NCBI GenBank assembly: GCA_016784545.1
Contig: JADHUM010000010.1
Span: 1 to 64,000 of the forward strand
Direction of reading: 5' to 3'
Source: Candidatus Neomarinimicrobiota bacterium
GTDB taxonomy: Bacteria > Fidelibacterota > UBA8477 > JABMPR01
Length of the DNA stretch: 64,000 nucleotides
Made by a program: the position numbers and the translations under genes. This document shows positions 17,652 through 26,827 of the stretch, piece after piece (positions within the stretch are counted from its first letter, which is position 1; each line of letters begins with the position of its first letter). The notes beneath the pieces are model-generated. The model did no database searches, was not told the DNA's origin, and saw only the letters and a list, made by a program, of their open reading frames with translations.

Positions 17652-18086
17652 TTAAAATATGTCATGCAGATACATGCTGTGTGGAAACACAAAGATGTGA
17701 ACGATGAGCCACAATAATGACACAGCTCTGGCAGGATTAACAAGAATAGGATATGATTTGGCAAGGTAGTATCCAAAAACGGTTACCAGGGGATCAAAGA
17801 TGAGTCTATTGGCCCAGAACTCAACACCCTGGAGCCAGAATTCTACTGTTTCACCCAGGAGCCCGACCTCCAGATAGTGTTCAAAAACCTCCCAAATATA
17901 GGCCAGCAGTAAAACTGCGACGATGTCAAAGTGACTGGTCTTAATTTCATCACTATTAATCTGAAAATGTTTTAAGAATAACTTCGAATTGATACTCATC
18001 ACCAGCATGCCGATGGAGATACCGCTTAGGAAATGTTCCAGGGTCCAGATATCAATTGCAGCTACAGTTTTAAAGCCCCATATCAT
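17652..18086 (-). CDS. Membrane protein related to the gene at 17385
   Basis: A 144-residue protein with about four hydrophobic helices. The frame opens at GTG 18095, but GAGGGG sits immediately before it and 9 bases before ATG 18086, which I prefer. The core TLEHFLSGISIGML, IWEVFEHYLE, VEFWANRLIFD and TVFGYYLAK follows the same order of motifs as the shorter convergent gene 17385-17630, with extra helices at the C-terminus. It was not recognised as a named family. The two genes end 21 bases apart. Confidence 0.6.
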   Translation of the reverse strand: MIWGFKTVAAIDIWTLEHFLSGISIGMLVMSINSKLFLKHFQINSDEIKTSHFDIVAVLLLAYIWEVFEHYLEVGLLGETVEFWLQGVEFWANRLIFDPLVTVFGYYLAKSYPILVNPARAVSLLWLIVHIFVFPHSMYLHDIF

Positions 18087-18136
18087 GGAATACACCCCCT
18101 CATTTTATTCGTAAGTCATGCCTGTCCAATCAGGCG

Positions 18137-18733
18137 TTACAATATATTCAAGCCGCCATCATCAAGCTTCAATGGCCGTTTCCAGTAGTTGTACTGAGGG
18201 GTCCAATCGGCTTCACTCATGCCTGCCAGGCCTAACAAACCCCACATGGAACAGAAAATGTCGCCAGGCCCAAATTCACTGGAGTTTTTACGGAAGATAT
18301 CATTTCCAACGCGTTCATAAACTACAGCCCCTGGAGAATTGATTTCACCTGGAGTGACGGTCTGTTCTCTGATGTAGTCCCCACCACCGTGTGATGCCAG
18401 TCTGAATCTCCATCCTCTTGAGTTGGCGTATTGACGTTGAAGCTCCGGCGAGTCCTTTGATACCAACGTGACTGAGATGGCTGATTCAAGATGAGGTAAA
18501 AAACCATTAAAGCCATCCGCCCAGAGCATACAATATCGACAACCCTGACCCATATTGTGAATCAGGAGCAGTTTATCGTTCTCCCCGAACATTTCCAGCA
18601 AAGTGGTCTCGCCCTCAAGCGTTTTGAATGTATAATTTGAGACTTTTTCAGGTGGGTTTGCTTTTCGAAGTTCCGTCAACTTTTCATTTAATTCATATAT
18701 CTGTTGTTCTATTTGTTTGATTTCATCATTCAT
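18137..18733 (-). CDS. DUF899-type thioredoxin-fold protein
   Basis: A 198-residue cytoplasmic protein of the DUF899 group, which has a thioredoxin-like fold. An N-terminal coiled coil (about 3-28) is followed by the thioredoxin-like part. The LLLIHNMGQGCRYCMLWADG segment carries a CxxC-like pair (CRYC), and the family's VSKDSPELQRQYANSRGW and SWxxPxxS-type stretches follow. It is predicted to be a thiol-disulfide oxidoreductase, but members are not well characterised. GAGG precedes the ATG. The gene is separated by 50 bases from the downstream membrane protein, and they may share a transcript. Confidence 0.75.
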   Translation of the reverse strand: MNDEIKQIEQQIYELNEKLTELRKANPPEKVSNYTFKTLEGETTLLEMFGENDKLLLIHNMGQGCRYCMLWADGFNGFLPHLESAISVTLVSKDSPELQRQYANSRGWRFRLASHGGGDYIREQTVTPGEINSPGAVVYERVGNDIFRKNSSEFGPGDIFCSMWGLLGLAGMSEADWTPQYNYWKRPLKLDDGGLNIL

Positions 18734-18846
18734 GAGTGTGGTCCTCTTGGTTTGATTGAAACCCCCAAATCAATATAGGGCATAGAACCCGCCCAGGAAA
18801 AAAATTGCTTCACAGGTATTCGAGGGACAATCATATTGAGATTGGT

Positions 18847-20295
18847 CTATCTGCGGGGAGAATAGTCTAAATAGTTATCCAATGGATTGGATGAGTCAGT
18901 ATGCAGGGACAGGATATAATCTACTGTGGGTTGATTATAATTCATCTCGGTATAGTAGGGGACAGGATCGTAAAGCTGGAAATAATTGTCTTCCTGGATG
19001 TATAGATAATCTGTGGTTAATACAGAATAGACGCTGTCCCGATTGAAGGTTGTTCCATCACTATGCCGATATCCATCTGATGTCGTCATCCCAGCCACCA
19101 CATGGTTCTGCAGACAGTCAATTACCTGTTGTCCTGTCAGATTGAGCTCCAGGATGTTGTTTTCAAACGGCAAGACTCCGACAATATCACCTTTGGTAAT
19201 CTCCCCCGCCTCGATCGCCTGGCGAATACCCCCGGTGTTTGTGATGGCGATATCGGCATTGGGATAATTATATATCCAGGAATCTGTAACCAGATTGTGC
19301 ATTTCAGGGGAAGATCTGGCTATCTGATTTTCGGTATAGCCGATGACCTCACCCAGAACTTCTGTGGTGGCTGTTTCCCAGCTATTCACAATGCTTTCAA
19401 CCACTGGATCGGTGGTGCCGCCCTGATTATCAAAGGCTGCAGCCGCCAGGTGAGATACAACCATGGCCTCCCGGTTATACCAGATATCCAGTCGGGCATA
19501 GTGGTCCATCCTTGAGCCTCCCTCAATGAGAGCAACCGAGCCAGCCCCACGTATTTCGCTGACCAATGCGTGACAATGCCCTCCTCCAATCATACTGATA
19601 CCGAGCTCTTTGGCCTGCAGCACCAGTCCCATCATTTCATTTTTACAAATGTGAGCAACACACAAGATGATCTCAACACCCTCAGCCCAGATTTGAGGTA
19701 CATACTCCTGTAGGGCCTGGTTATAGGCAATAAAATTAAAATCTTCAACATAGGTTGGAAATGTTGTATAGCTGGCGCTTTGGGTGGTTAAACCAATGAT
19801 TCCCACCAGAATATCATTCACTTCTATTACAACATATGGTTCAGCAAAATCAGGAATGCTATCATTTGATTTCAAACGAATATTTGCTGAAAGATAGGGG
19901 AAGTTTGCCTGTGCAACCCGTTTCTGTAATCCAGCCACTTGAAAATCGAATTCGTGATTGCCAATGGCTGCTGCACTATAGCCCATGGCGTTCATTGTTT
20001 CTACAGTAGATTCTCCCTGGAACCAGGTTGATATAGCGGGACCTGTCCAATTGTCTCCCCCACTGAGAATCAGAAAAGAACTATTTTCTGTATAGCCTTC
20101 CACATCCCTCCAGACACCCATTAATTTGGCGGCACCATCTGTATCATCCGTCTCAGATATCCAACCATGTTCATCATTTGTATAGAGGATGGTCAGGTCC
20201 GAGGGGCCCAGGTCTGGAGTATCCTCATCCTTTGCACAAGACTGAAGCAGAAAACAAAATATCAGCAGAATAAATTTGATGGGTCTCATTGGCAT
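18847..20295 (-). CDS. 5'-nucleotidase/metallophosphatase lipoprotein
   Basis: Outer-membrane or periplasmic lipoprotein of 482 residues in the UshA/5'-nucleotidase family, hydrolysing nucleotides or related phosphoesters. Signal peptide and lipobox FLLQSC place the lipidated cysteine at residue 20. Metal-site motifs of the calcineurin-like domain: TNDEHG (39-44), GGDN (79-82), GNHEFD (112-117) and GGGHCHALV. The C-terminal nucleotide-binding domain spans about 310-470 (NTGGIRQAI, GVLPFENNI). AAGGA lies nine bases before the ATG. The gene stands alone. It may salvage phosphate and nucleosides from extracellular nucleotides; substrate specificity cannot be read. Confidence 0.87.
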   Translation of the reverse strand: MPMRPIKFILLIFCFLLQSCAKDEDTPDLGPSDLTILYTNDEHGWISETDDTDGAAKLMGVWRDVEGYTENSSFLILSGGDNWTGPAISTWFQGESTVETMNAMGYSAAAIGNHEFDFQVAGLQKRVAQANFPYLSANIRLKSNDSIPDFAEPYVVIEVNDILVGIIGLTTQSASYTTFPTYVEDFNFIAYNQALQEYVPQIWAEGVEIILCVAHICKNEMMGLVLQAKELGISMIGGGHCHALVSEIRGAGSVALIEGGSRMDHYARLDIWYNREAMVVSHLAAAAFDNQGGTTDPVVESIVNSWETATTEVLGEVIGYTENQIARSSPEMHNLVTDSWIYNYPNADIAITNTGGIRQAIEAGEITKGDIVGVLPFENNILELNLTGQQVIDCLQNHVVAGMTTSDGYRHSDGTTFNRDSVYSVLTTDYLYIQEDNYFQLYDPVPYYTEMNYNQPTVDYILSLHTDSSNPLDNYLDYSPRR

Positions 20296-20436
20296 AAAAC
20301 ATCGTCCTTAATCACCCAAGGTTAACCTTTCACAATCGTCCCTCATACAAAAAACTGTACCGCTGAATTTCACGTCCTCAATCTGTAAAACCGGATTCTC
20401 TTTACTCGCTGGATAATGTTCTTACTTTGACCCACG

Positions 20437-20886
20437 ATGACTGTATCACATAATACCTTGAAATTGTTGGCTGCACTGATCTGGTATATTGGTCCTATCA
20501 TCCTTTTTACCAAGGGTGCTGATCTGGCGAACCAGGCTTTCGACATGGAGCCCAGGGGGTGGGGACGTCAATTCAGTTGGATAGCCGGTATAACAGTGGG
20601 GCTCATAAAAACCCGCTATATCTTTCTAAAAAGCTGTCGGAAAAATATGGCTCGAATTGATGCGCTGGATACCCCTAAACTATGGCAATTTTACCGCATC
20701 CAGTTTTTTTTCGCACTTGGTTTGATGATACTTCTCGGTGCTACGCTTTCAAGAGTTTCTGTAGGCAACCACACCTTTCTGGTTGCTGTGGCCACCCTGG
20801 ATATCAGTATTGGAACCGCATTGCTGATAAGCAGCAAGGTGTTCTGGGAACAGGGAGTCTTTTCCTTTACTAAAAGCTCCTCCTGA
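20437..20886 (+). CDS. Hypothetical membrane protein
   Basis: A 149-residue protein with about four hydrophobic helices (around 7-25, 47-58, 85-103 and 110-132) and a basic loop between the second and third. I do not recognise it. It sits alone between the 5'-nucleotidase gene and a REP-like palindrome that starts two bases after the stop codon. The function is unknown; inner-membrane location is inferred. Confidence 0.55.
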   Translation: MTVSHNTLKLLAALIWYIGPIILFTKGADLANQAFDMEPRGWGRQFSWIAGITVGLIKTRYIFLKSCRKNMARIDALDTPKLWQFYRIQFFFALGLMILLGATLSRVSVGNHTFLVAVATLDISIGTALLISSKVFWEQGVFSFTKSSS

Positions 20887-20888
20887 AA

Positions 20889-20920
20889 CACAAAGCGCGG
20901 ATTCGAATCCGCGCCTCGTG
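20889..20920. repeat. REP-like 32-bp palindrome, second copy
   Basis: CACAAAGCGCGGATTC faces GAATCCGCGCCTCGTG. The central 20 bases (20895-20914) are a perfect palindrome, and the outer CAC/GTG triplets also pair, with one mismatched triplet between. Length, outer triplets and ATTCGAAT centre match the element inside the RAYT gene at 9145. It lies between converging genes and may also end their transcripts. Confidence 0.75.
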
Positions 20921-20947
20921 GAAACCATCAGTACACTTTTATATCTA

Positions 20948-22588
20948 TTATAGCTTGGGACCCGCCTCAAGAATCTCAGCAGGCATGCCTTCCATATATT
21001 TTTTGAAGTTCTCAACGAACAATCTTGCGAGTTGTTCATACTTCTCGGCATAGGCTTCCTTGCTGGGCCACGTCTGAGCTGGATCAAGAACCTTCTCAGG
21101 AACGCCCTTACCTGTCTTGGGGACTTCAAAGCCGAATACAGGATCCACTCTATATTCTACATCCTTGAGGTTGCCCTCCAATGCGGCATTCAGCAAGGCT
21201 CGTGTATGTTGAATACTCATACGCTTGCCAATTCCAAAAGGACCTCCCGTCCAACCCGTATTGACCAGCCAGCAATCTACATCATGTTTTTTGATGCGCT
21301 CTTTGAGCAGCTGGGCATAGTAATAGGGATGGTGAACCATAAAGGGTCCACCAAAACAGGCGCTAAAGGTTGTCTGCGGTTCAGAACCCAGGCCAACTTC
21401 AGTACCAGCCACTTTTGAGGTATATCCAGAGATAAAATGATACATAGCCTGATCAGGTGAAAGCCTGGCAATGGGCGGCAGAACACCATTGGCATCACAG
21501 GTCAGCATAAAGATGTTTTTAGCGTGACCGCCTTTGGCTTCAGCTACGGCATTATCGATAAAATGCAGGGGGTATGATGCCCGTGTATTTTCTGTACGAG
21601 TGCTGTCATCCAGATCCAGCTTTCTGGTGGTGGGATCATAAATCACATTTTCCAGGATGGTCCCGAATTTTTCCGTACAGGCGTATATCTGGGGTTCAGC
21701 ATCTGGACTTAGCTGGATCACCTTGGCATAACAACCCCCTTCAAAATTGAAGACGCCATCATCACTCCAGCCATGTTCGTCATCGCCTATCAGTTGACGC
21801 TTTGGATCTGCAGACAAGGTGGTTTTTCCCGTTCCAGACAATCCAAAGAAAATGGCGGTGTCACCCTCATCACCCATGTTGGCTGAGCAATGCATGGAAA
21901 GCACTCCCTGTTTGGGTAGCAGGTAATTCATGACAGTAAAAACAGATTTTTTAATTTCACCAGCATATTGGGTTCCACCGATAATGGCAATCCGCTTGGC
22001 GAAGTTTAATGCAATAAAGGTGGGGCTGTTGGTTGCATCCATTTCCGGTGAGGCTGAAAAGTTGGGCACGCAAATCACCGTAAAATCCGGCACATGGTGT
22101 TTATACTCATCTTTCTTTTCAATGGGGATAAACATGTTCCGGGCAAACAGGCTATGCCATGCATATTCTGTGATGATCCGAATAGGAAGATTGTAGTGCT
22201 CATCTGCACCTACATGACAATCCTGAACAAAGACATCCTTGCCCTGGAGGTATGCCTGCACTCGAGAAAGGAGGACTGCAAACTTTGATTCTGGATAGGG
22301 CCGGTTGTACTCACCCCACCAGATATCAGCACTGGTAGAGTCTTCCTTGACCACCAATTTATCGTTGGCCGCCCGTGCTGTATGTTTCCCTGTATTCATG
22401 AGGATGGGCCCATTGCTCATGACTTTACCCTCGCCACGAAAAACAATTTCTTCATGGAGTGATGCGGTGTGGAGATTCCAATAGATGTTATTGAGGTTTT
22501 TTAAACCATGATTGTTCAATCCGTAGTCACTAGCAGTGGCATTTTTCTCTGCCGATGCTGGGCTTGCCAGACCTAAATGCAGATTCAT
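20948..22588 (-). CDS. pckA: Phosphoenolpyruvate carboxykinase (ATP)
   Basis: ATP-dependent PEP carboxykinase of 546 residues that interconverts oxaloacetate + ATP with PEP + ADP + CO2 in gluconeogenesis or fermentation. The kinase-1 P-loop GLSGTGKTTLSAD lies near residue 245, followed by the metal-binding kinase-2 segment (IGDDEHGW). Substrate-binding FSACFGGPF and GKRMSIQHTRALLNAAL are also present. Length and motifs are typical of the ATP-specific form (GTP-dependent enzymes have a different P-loop). The start overlaps the stop of the upstream aminotransferase by 4 bases (ATGA), so the two are translationally coupled. The pair links aspartate, oxaloacetate and PEP. Confidence 0.96.
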   Translation of the reverse strand: MNLHLGLASPASAEKNATASDYGLNNHGLKNLNNIYWNLHTASLHEEIVFRGEGKVMSNGPILMNTGKHTARAANDKLVVKEDSTSADIWWGEYNRPYPESKFAVLLSRVQAYLQGKDVFVQDCHVGADEHYNLPIRIITEYAWHSLFARNMFIPIEKKDEYKHHVPDFTVICVPNFSASPEMDATNSPTFIALNFAKRIAIIGGTQYAGEIKKSVFTVMNYLLPKQGVLSMHCSANMGDEGDTAIFFGLSGTGKTTLSADPKRQLIGDDEHGWSDDGVFNFEGGCYAKVIQLSPDAEPQIYACTEKFGTILENVIYDPTTRKLDLDDSTRTENTRASYPLHFIDNAVAEAKGGHAKNIFMLTCDANGVLPPIARLSPDQAMYHFISGYTSKVAGTEVGLGSEPQTTFSACFGGPFMVHHPYYYAQLLKERIKKHDVDCWLVNTGWTGGPFGIGKRMSIQHTRALLNAALEGNLKDVEYRVDPVFGFEVPKTGKGVPEKVLDPAQTWPSKEAYAEKYEQLARLFVENFKKYMEGMPAEILEAGPKL

Positions 22589-23802
22589 GACCAGTCCCTC
22601 ACCAGTTTCCGGTCACCAACAAAGATCTCATTGGGGGCATTGGGATCCAGAGCCCACTTAATACGCTCCACACCTTCCTTGATGTCCTTGATACTTCCGC
22701 AATAACTCAAGCGGAGGTGTCCATCCATGCCAAACTCGTTTCCTGGAACCGTAACCACTCGGACTTTATCCAGCAAGAGTTTACTCAACTTGGCGGCACT
22801 TTTCTCATAGGCACTGAAGTCAGGGAAACAATAGAACGTCCCGCCTGGTTTTTCCACACGAACCCCATCAATGGTTCGCAACTCATTGATCATGATATCG
22901 CGATTGTTCTGCAATGTGACTCGGAGACTCTCAACGCCACTTTGTATACCGTTCAGGGCTCCAACGGCGGCTACTTGTAACAGGGCAGAGGCACATGACG
23001 TTGTCTGGGCTTGAATATTATTCATGGCTTCAATAATCTTTGTATTGGCTATCGTCCATCCAATTCGAAAGCCGGTCATGGCATAGGCTTTGGAGACCCC
23101 ATTCACCACGATCAATTTTGATTTAACCTCATTGGCCTTGGCAAATTGATAGGGAGAGGTCCACTCATATCCATCAAAGACCAGTTTATGGTAAATATCG
23201 TCCATGATGAGATAGATGTCTTTTTTCTCGCAGTATTTGACCAACTCAGCGATGAGTGCTTTGGAATAAACAGCGCCAGAGGGGTTGCTTGGGCTGTTTA
23301 CAATAATAGCCTTTGTATACGACCCAACGGCCTGGGTGATGTCATCCATGGTGGGCTCCAGACGACCGTCCTCCGGTGTGACTACCACTGGTTTTCCATA
23401 AGCCATTTTGATCATTTCAGGATAGCTCACCCAATAGGGTGCTAAAACGATGACCTCATCCTGTGGGTCTACAATGGATTGCAGCAAAACTGACAGGGAC
23501 TGCTTGGCGCCATTGGAAATGAGGATGTTCTTAGGGGTAGTGAGGTGGCCATAGTTCTCCTCAGTATAGCGGACAACCGCTTGACGCAGCGGTAAAATAC
23601 CTTCTGTTGGTGTGTATTTAATCTCAGCTGAATTCAGTTTTGCAGATGCGGCTAAAATAGCGTCAATGGGAGCTTTGCTTTTTGGTTCACCGCCTCCAAG
23701 ATGGATAACGGCTTCCCCCTTTTCCTTCAGGATACGGGCTGTATCATTCAGGGCCAGCGTGGGTGATGCTGGGATCGATTTTGCGAGTTGGCTGATGCTC
23801 AT
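22585..23802 (-). CDS. Aspartate aminotransferase-like PLP enzyme (class I)
   Basis: Fold-type I aminotransferase of 405 residues. The PLP lysine lies in VSKAYAMTGFRIGW, the cofactor-binding region includes SNPSGAVY and the Asp of IMDDIYHKL, and the C-terminal Arg motif RLSYCGS binds the substrate carboxylate. These fit subgroup I-gamma aspartate aminotransferases (aspartate + 2-oxoglutarate to oxaloacetate + glutamate). The coupled pckA downstream supports an oxaloacetate product. Other amino acids are possible substrates. AAAGG lies 6 bases before the ATG. A possible promoter with a dyad lies about 90 bases upstream. Confidence 0.88.
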   Translation of the reverse strand: MSISQLAKSIPASPTLALNDTARILKEKGEAVIHLGGGEPKSKAPIDAILAASAKLNSAEIKYTPTEGILPLRQAVVRYTEENYGHLTTPKNILISNGAKQSLSVLLQSIVDPQDEVIVLAPYWVSYPEMIKMAYGKPVVVTPEDGRLEPTMDDITQAVGSYTKAIIVNSPSNPSGAVYSKALIAELVKYCEKKDIYLIMDDIYHKLVFDGYEWTSPYQFAKANEVKSKLIVVNGVSKAYAMTGFRIGWTIANTKIIEAMNNIQAQTTSCASALLQVAAVGALNGIQSGVESLRVTLQNNRDIMINELRTIDGVRVEKPGGTFYCFPDFSAYEKSAAKLSKLLLDKVRVVTVPGNEFGMDGHLRLSYCGSIKDIKEGVERIKWALDPNAPNEIFVGDRKLVRDWS

Positions 23803-23878
23803 GGGTGGCCTTTTTAAAAAAACAATTTTTTATTATTTCCAGGTCGTCTTCGTGTACCTGAAACCAAATTGAGCAAAC

Positions 23879-23901
23879 ATAGATTCACAAAATCTATTAT
23901 A
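23879..23901 (-). promoter_or_regulatory. Possible promoter and operator of the aminotransferase/pckA operon
   Basis: On the minus strand TATAAT occupies 23901-23896. Overlapping it is a perfect dyad: ATAGATT (23879-23885) and AATCTAT (23891-23897) with a five-base spacer. No good -35 box was found. The dyad could be an operator. The rest of 23803-24040 holds only a short GGGCTTCAGCCC-type hairpin near 24015. Confidence 0.35.
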
Positions 23902-24040
23902 CCAACAAAAACGGAGCGATAGATTAATATTTTTAGGAAATATGACTAAAATGGTTAAGATTTTAATGTCGTGCGTGTAAATGAGGCAAATACGGTCCTG
24001 TATTGGGTCTAATAAAGGGCTTCAGCCCCTCCTCTTGAGT

Positions 24041-24748
24041 TTAAAAAAGAAACGGGATCAAATACCACGAATGTTTTTTGTAGTCTGCCCATGTTTCATA
24101 GCGTGACATGGACCGTTCTTTCATTATAATATTTACTGAAAAATACCCAAGCCAGACCCAGGCCAGGATAACCCAGGGAATCCAATGCCAGGTGATGATT
24201 GCAAAAGCCCCATAAATCATCATTTCTCCCAAATAATTAGGGTGCCTTATAAAACGAAAGAGGCCTGTAGTGATTAGCCCCTTTTTAAACTTGAGGGTAT
24301 AGAATTTTTGGGCATCTGCAACCAGCATGAGGGTTAAACCCATGGCGTATATAAAAACTGCCAGGGCCGTCCAGAACATGTTCGCACCGTCATGTGCCTC
24401 CCCCAGGACTGGAGAAATCAATAGATAGGGTGCCACCCAGTAAGGCCCCAGAACGGCCACTATGGCTGTAACACCTCCACCAAAGGTGATTTTTATCTGC
24501 CACTTGTTGTCTGGAAAAATGAGGTCTTTAAGAATCCAGATTATGCCGTAACTGCCATGCAAAGCTAGATAGACCCAGGCCTGTGTGGAAAAATTATCGT
24601 AGAATAGCATCAATCCCAGCACCCAGAAAAGGGTCATCCCTTTTTGAAAATTAATAACCCAGTTAAACTTTAAAATTCTGGGTCCTCCAAACAGGTCGTG
24701 GCTTAAATAATTGGTTGCCCTGTGGATTGAAGAAATCATATTTGCCAT
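24041..24748 (-). CDS. DUF1295/isoprenylcysteine-methyltransferase-like membrane protein
   Basis: Integral membrane protein of 235 residues with six or seven hydrophobic helices. The C-terminal part has the hallmark FRFIRHPNYLGEMMIYGAFA and later KERSMSRYETWADYKKHSWYLIPF. These are the conserved core of DUF1295, steroid 5-alpha-reductase-like and isoprenylcysteine/phospholipid methyltransferase proteins. It may methylate or reduce a lipid; which one is unknown. It is the last gene of a four-gene minus-strand operon and follows a soluble SAM methyltransferase gene by 12 bases, so a shared pathway is likely. Confidence 0.75.
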   Translation of the reverse strand: MANMISSIHRATNYLSHDLFGGPRILKFNWVINFQKGMTLFWVLGLMLFYDNFSTQAWVYLALHGSYGIIWILKDLIFPDNKWQIKITFGGGVTAIVAVLGPYWVAPYLLISPVLGEAHDGANMFWTALAVFIYAMGLTLMLVADAQKFYTLKFKKGLITTGLFRFIRHPNYLGEMMIYGAFAIITWHWIPWVILAWVWLGYFSVNIIMKERSMSRYETWADYKKHSWYLIPFLF

Positions 24749-24760
24749 AATTTTGCCTTC

Positions 24761-25564
24761 TTATTCCTTTTCCGCAATCAAGATGTAGCTAAGCGGAATA
24801 TCTGGTCCGACCTCCTGGTTCTTGCCATGAAGCGTGGAAATATCATCTGGGTATTCTGAGAAATGTCTCACTTTCATCCCATTATCAATAATGCCCATAA
24901 GAATATCTGATAACGTCCAAACAAACCAGTACATGGTCTTAGAATCATAGGTTGTTTTGCCGACATAGTCGATGCCATCATTGTCGATGTAGGGATCCCT
25001 TTTAAAATAGGGTTCAATAATTTTCAGGGGATCCACGTTTTCCAGATCGTCTGAGGGTAGCATTTCAGAGAAGGGATGTGACTCATATATAAAGAGCTCT
25101 CCTGAATCGTTGAGAAGTGAAGCTACCTTGCCAAAAAAGCGCTGAATAGCAGGCATCCACCCCAAACAGCCGATACTGATATATACAATATCAAATTCAC
25201 CCTGATACTGCTCTGGGATATCATAGATGTCCGCCTGAACAAACTCACAGGCAATTCCAAACCTCGCTGCCCGTTCGCTGGCCTCCTGAATCGCAGCGTC
25301 AGAAATGTCAAAGCCCACACATTCCCCGGCACCCATGTTTTTGAGGGACATAAGCTCTACCCCATTGTTGCAGCAGACGTGGGCAATCTTCTGTCCTTCT
25401 ATATTCAGCGATTTTATCAATGATAATTCAGGTTCATTAATCACTGAGAAACCGGGAGCCGCAAAGGCTTTATCCCATTTGTCAGCATTGGCTTTTTGAT
25501 GATGGGGCATGGCCTCATTCCAGGCTTCCCGATTGGCCTGTGTGAATTTTTTGGAATCACTCAT
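24761..25564 (-). CDS. Class I SAM-dependent methyltransferase
   Basis: Soluble methyltransferase of 267 residues with a Rossmann-like fold. Motif I is VCCNNGVELMSL (usually VxDxGxGxG, here with Cys-Cys-Asn-Asn), motif II GFDISDAAI, motif III ADIYDIPEQYQGEFDIVY and motif post-III LLNDSGELFIYE. The N-terminus (WNEAMPHHQKA) is like that of small-molecule methyltransferases. The substrate is unknown. It starts 12 bases after the secreted phosphodiesterase gene and ends 12 bases before the membrane methyltransferase-like gene, with AGGGG before its ATG. This tight spacing indicates one transcript. Confidence 0.78.
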   Translation of the reverse strand: MSDSKKFTQANREAWNEAMPHHQKANADKWDKAFAAPGFSVINEPELSLIKSLNIEGQKIAHVCCNNGVELMSLKNMGAGECVGFDISDAAIQEASERAARFGIACEFVQADIYDIPEQYQGEFDIVYISIGCLGWMPAIQRFFGKVASLLNDSGELFIYESHPFSEMLPSDDLENVDPLKIIEPYFKRDPYIDNDGIDYVGKTTYDSKTMYWFVWTLSDILMGIIDNGMKVRHFSEYPDDISTLHGKNQEVGPDIPLSYILIAEKE

Positions 25565-25576
25565 TCTTAACCCCTG

Positions 25577-26827
25577 TCATTTTAGCAATATCACTTTTTG
25601 TGACTGTGAAAGACTCTGATTTGAAAGTTGCACAATAAAAATTCCCGATGGTAATTCGTTTTGATTTTGATCTCTGCCGTTCCATTTCAAGGTATGTACC
25701 CCGGCACCATTTGAAGAAACATCACTGGCCCAGACTTGCATTCCCTGAAGGTTAAAGATACTGATGCCGGCCTGATGCGAACCCACCAACTCATATTCAA
25801 TACTGAGTTCTGAGTTAAATGGCGAGGGATACAATCGTTCCAGAGAAATGGAGGAGGGCGTTCTTGCCCCATCATTTTTGTCTATCCCTGCCGTTGGATC
25901 CAACAATTCCAGCATGGCTGAACCAGTGGCATCTTCAGTAATAAAGCCAAGCAGCTCCCCTATGGTTGGTGCGATATCAGGTATTGTCCTGGGAATCTCT
26001 GAAACCAGACCACTGTGTATATCAGGTCCAATGGCCAGAAGTTGTATGTGGCGACAGCCCATACGGTCATCCCCGTGCCCCTGAAAATTATAATCATGCC
26101 TACCATGATCATTGGTTACCAGCATGGTGGTCTTTCCGGCATAGGTGGTATCCACCTGGAGGGTGTTCCAAAGTTCACCCACAAGGCTGTCCGCAATTGA
26201 GATAGCATTGAGGTAATCTTCCCAATTACCTGAATGCCCCCTGGAATCCACATCTGCCAGATACATAAGCAGAAAATGAGGTGCCAGATCAGAGATCACC
26301 TGCTCAGTTTCATGCCATACATCAATATCGGTGGAGCCAACGCTATGATACAGCGGCCAGTAATCCATTCCATAATCAGGATCAAGACTGGCTTTCCATG
26401 GGCAGAGTGCTTTTAGTGTATAAACACAATCGTCTGCAGGTCTGGATAGTTGCTTGCGATAATACTCAAAGACAGTTGGAAGTTCGGTGGTGTTGTTGGA
26501 ACTCCCATCGCAATCTGGATCGCTAAAGGTGTTAATATCTGTCCATGCTCCACACCAGATAGCCGGGATAGCCCTGCTGGTATAGGTGGCACCATCGTTT
26601 TGAAAATTGCCAACCAGAGCCCCCTGTTCAGCCAGAGAAGCCATTTGAGGTACTTGAGCATGGGTGACATCACCCAAACCCTCACTATAGCGCAGGCCAT
26701 CAATGATGACCAAAACGACATGGTCAGTTACATATGCCTTTCCTGCGGCTGGCAATAGGACCAACAGCATGACAAAGAATAGAAGGACAAGGGGGGTGCT
26801 TCTCTGTGCAGCATTAGAATTTATCAT
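25577..26827 (-). CDS. Secreted phosphodiesterase/phosphatase-like protein with type IX-like C-terminal domain
   Basis: Exported enzyme of 416 residues in the alkaline phosphatase superfamily, type I phosphodiesterase/nucleotide pyrophosphatase-like. After a signal peptide (about 10-31) come the metal Asp43 (LVIIDGLR), the nucleophile region GATYTSRAIPA (Thr81 or Thr83), ADVDSRGHSG (Asp192, His198), TNDHGRHD (Asp240, His241) and GHGDDRMG (His251). Residues 327-416 form a type A sorting domain (LYPSPFNSELSIEYEL, FNLQGMQVW, LPSGIFIVQL). The start codon follows the stop of the upstream enolase-superfamily gene directly (TAAATG), showing translational coupling. The substrate is probably a phosphodiester or sulfate/phosphonate ester outside the cell and is not readable from sequence. 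Confidence 0.83.
   Translation of the reverse strand: MINSNAAQRSTPLVLLFFVMLLVLLPAAGKAYVTDHVVLVIIDGLRYSEGLGDVTHAQVPQMASLAEQGALVGNFQNDGATYTSRAIPAIWCGAWTDINTFSDPDCDGSSNNTTELPTVFEYYRKQLSRPADDCVYTLKALCPWKASLDPDYGMDYWPLYHSVGSTDIDVWHETEQVISDLAPHFLLMYLADVDSRGHSGNWEDYLNAISIADSLVGELWNTLQVDTTYAGKTTMLVTNDHGRHDYNFQGHGDDRMGCRHIQLLAIGPDIHSGLVSEIPRTIPDIAPTIGELLGFITEDATGSAMLELLDPTAGIDKNDGARTPSSISLERLYPSPFNSELSIEYELVGSHQAGISIFNLQGMQVWASDVSSNGAGVHTLKWNGRDQNQNELPSGIFIVQLSNQSLSQSQKVILLK

Noticed and set aside
20897-20912. tRNA T-arm-like GGATTCGAATCC
   Set aside because: The bases are the centre of a 32-bp palindrome; no acceptor, anticodon or D arms surround them. The similar GGATTCGAA near 9382 also lacks cloverleaf arms.
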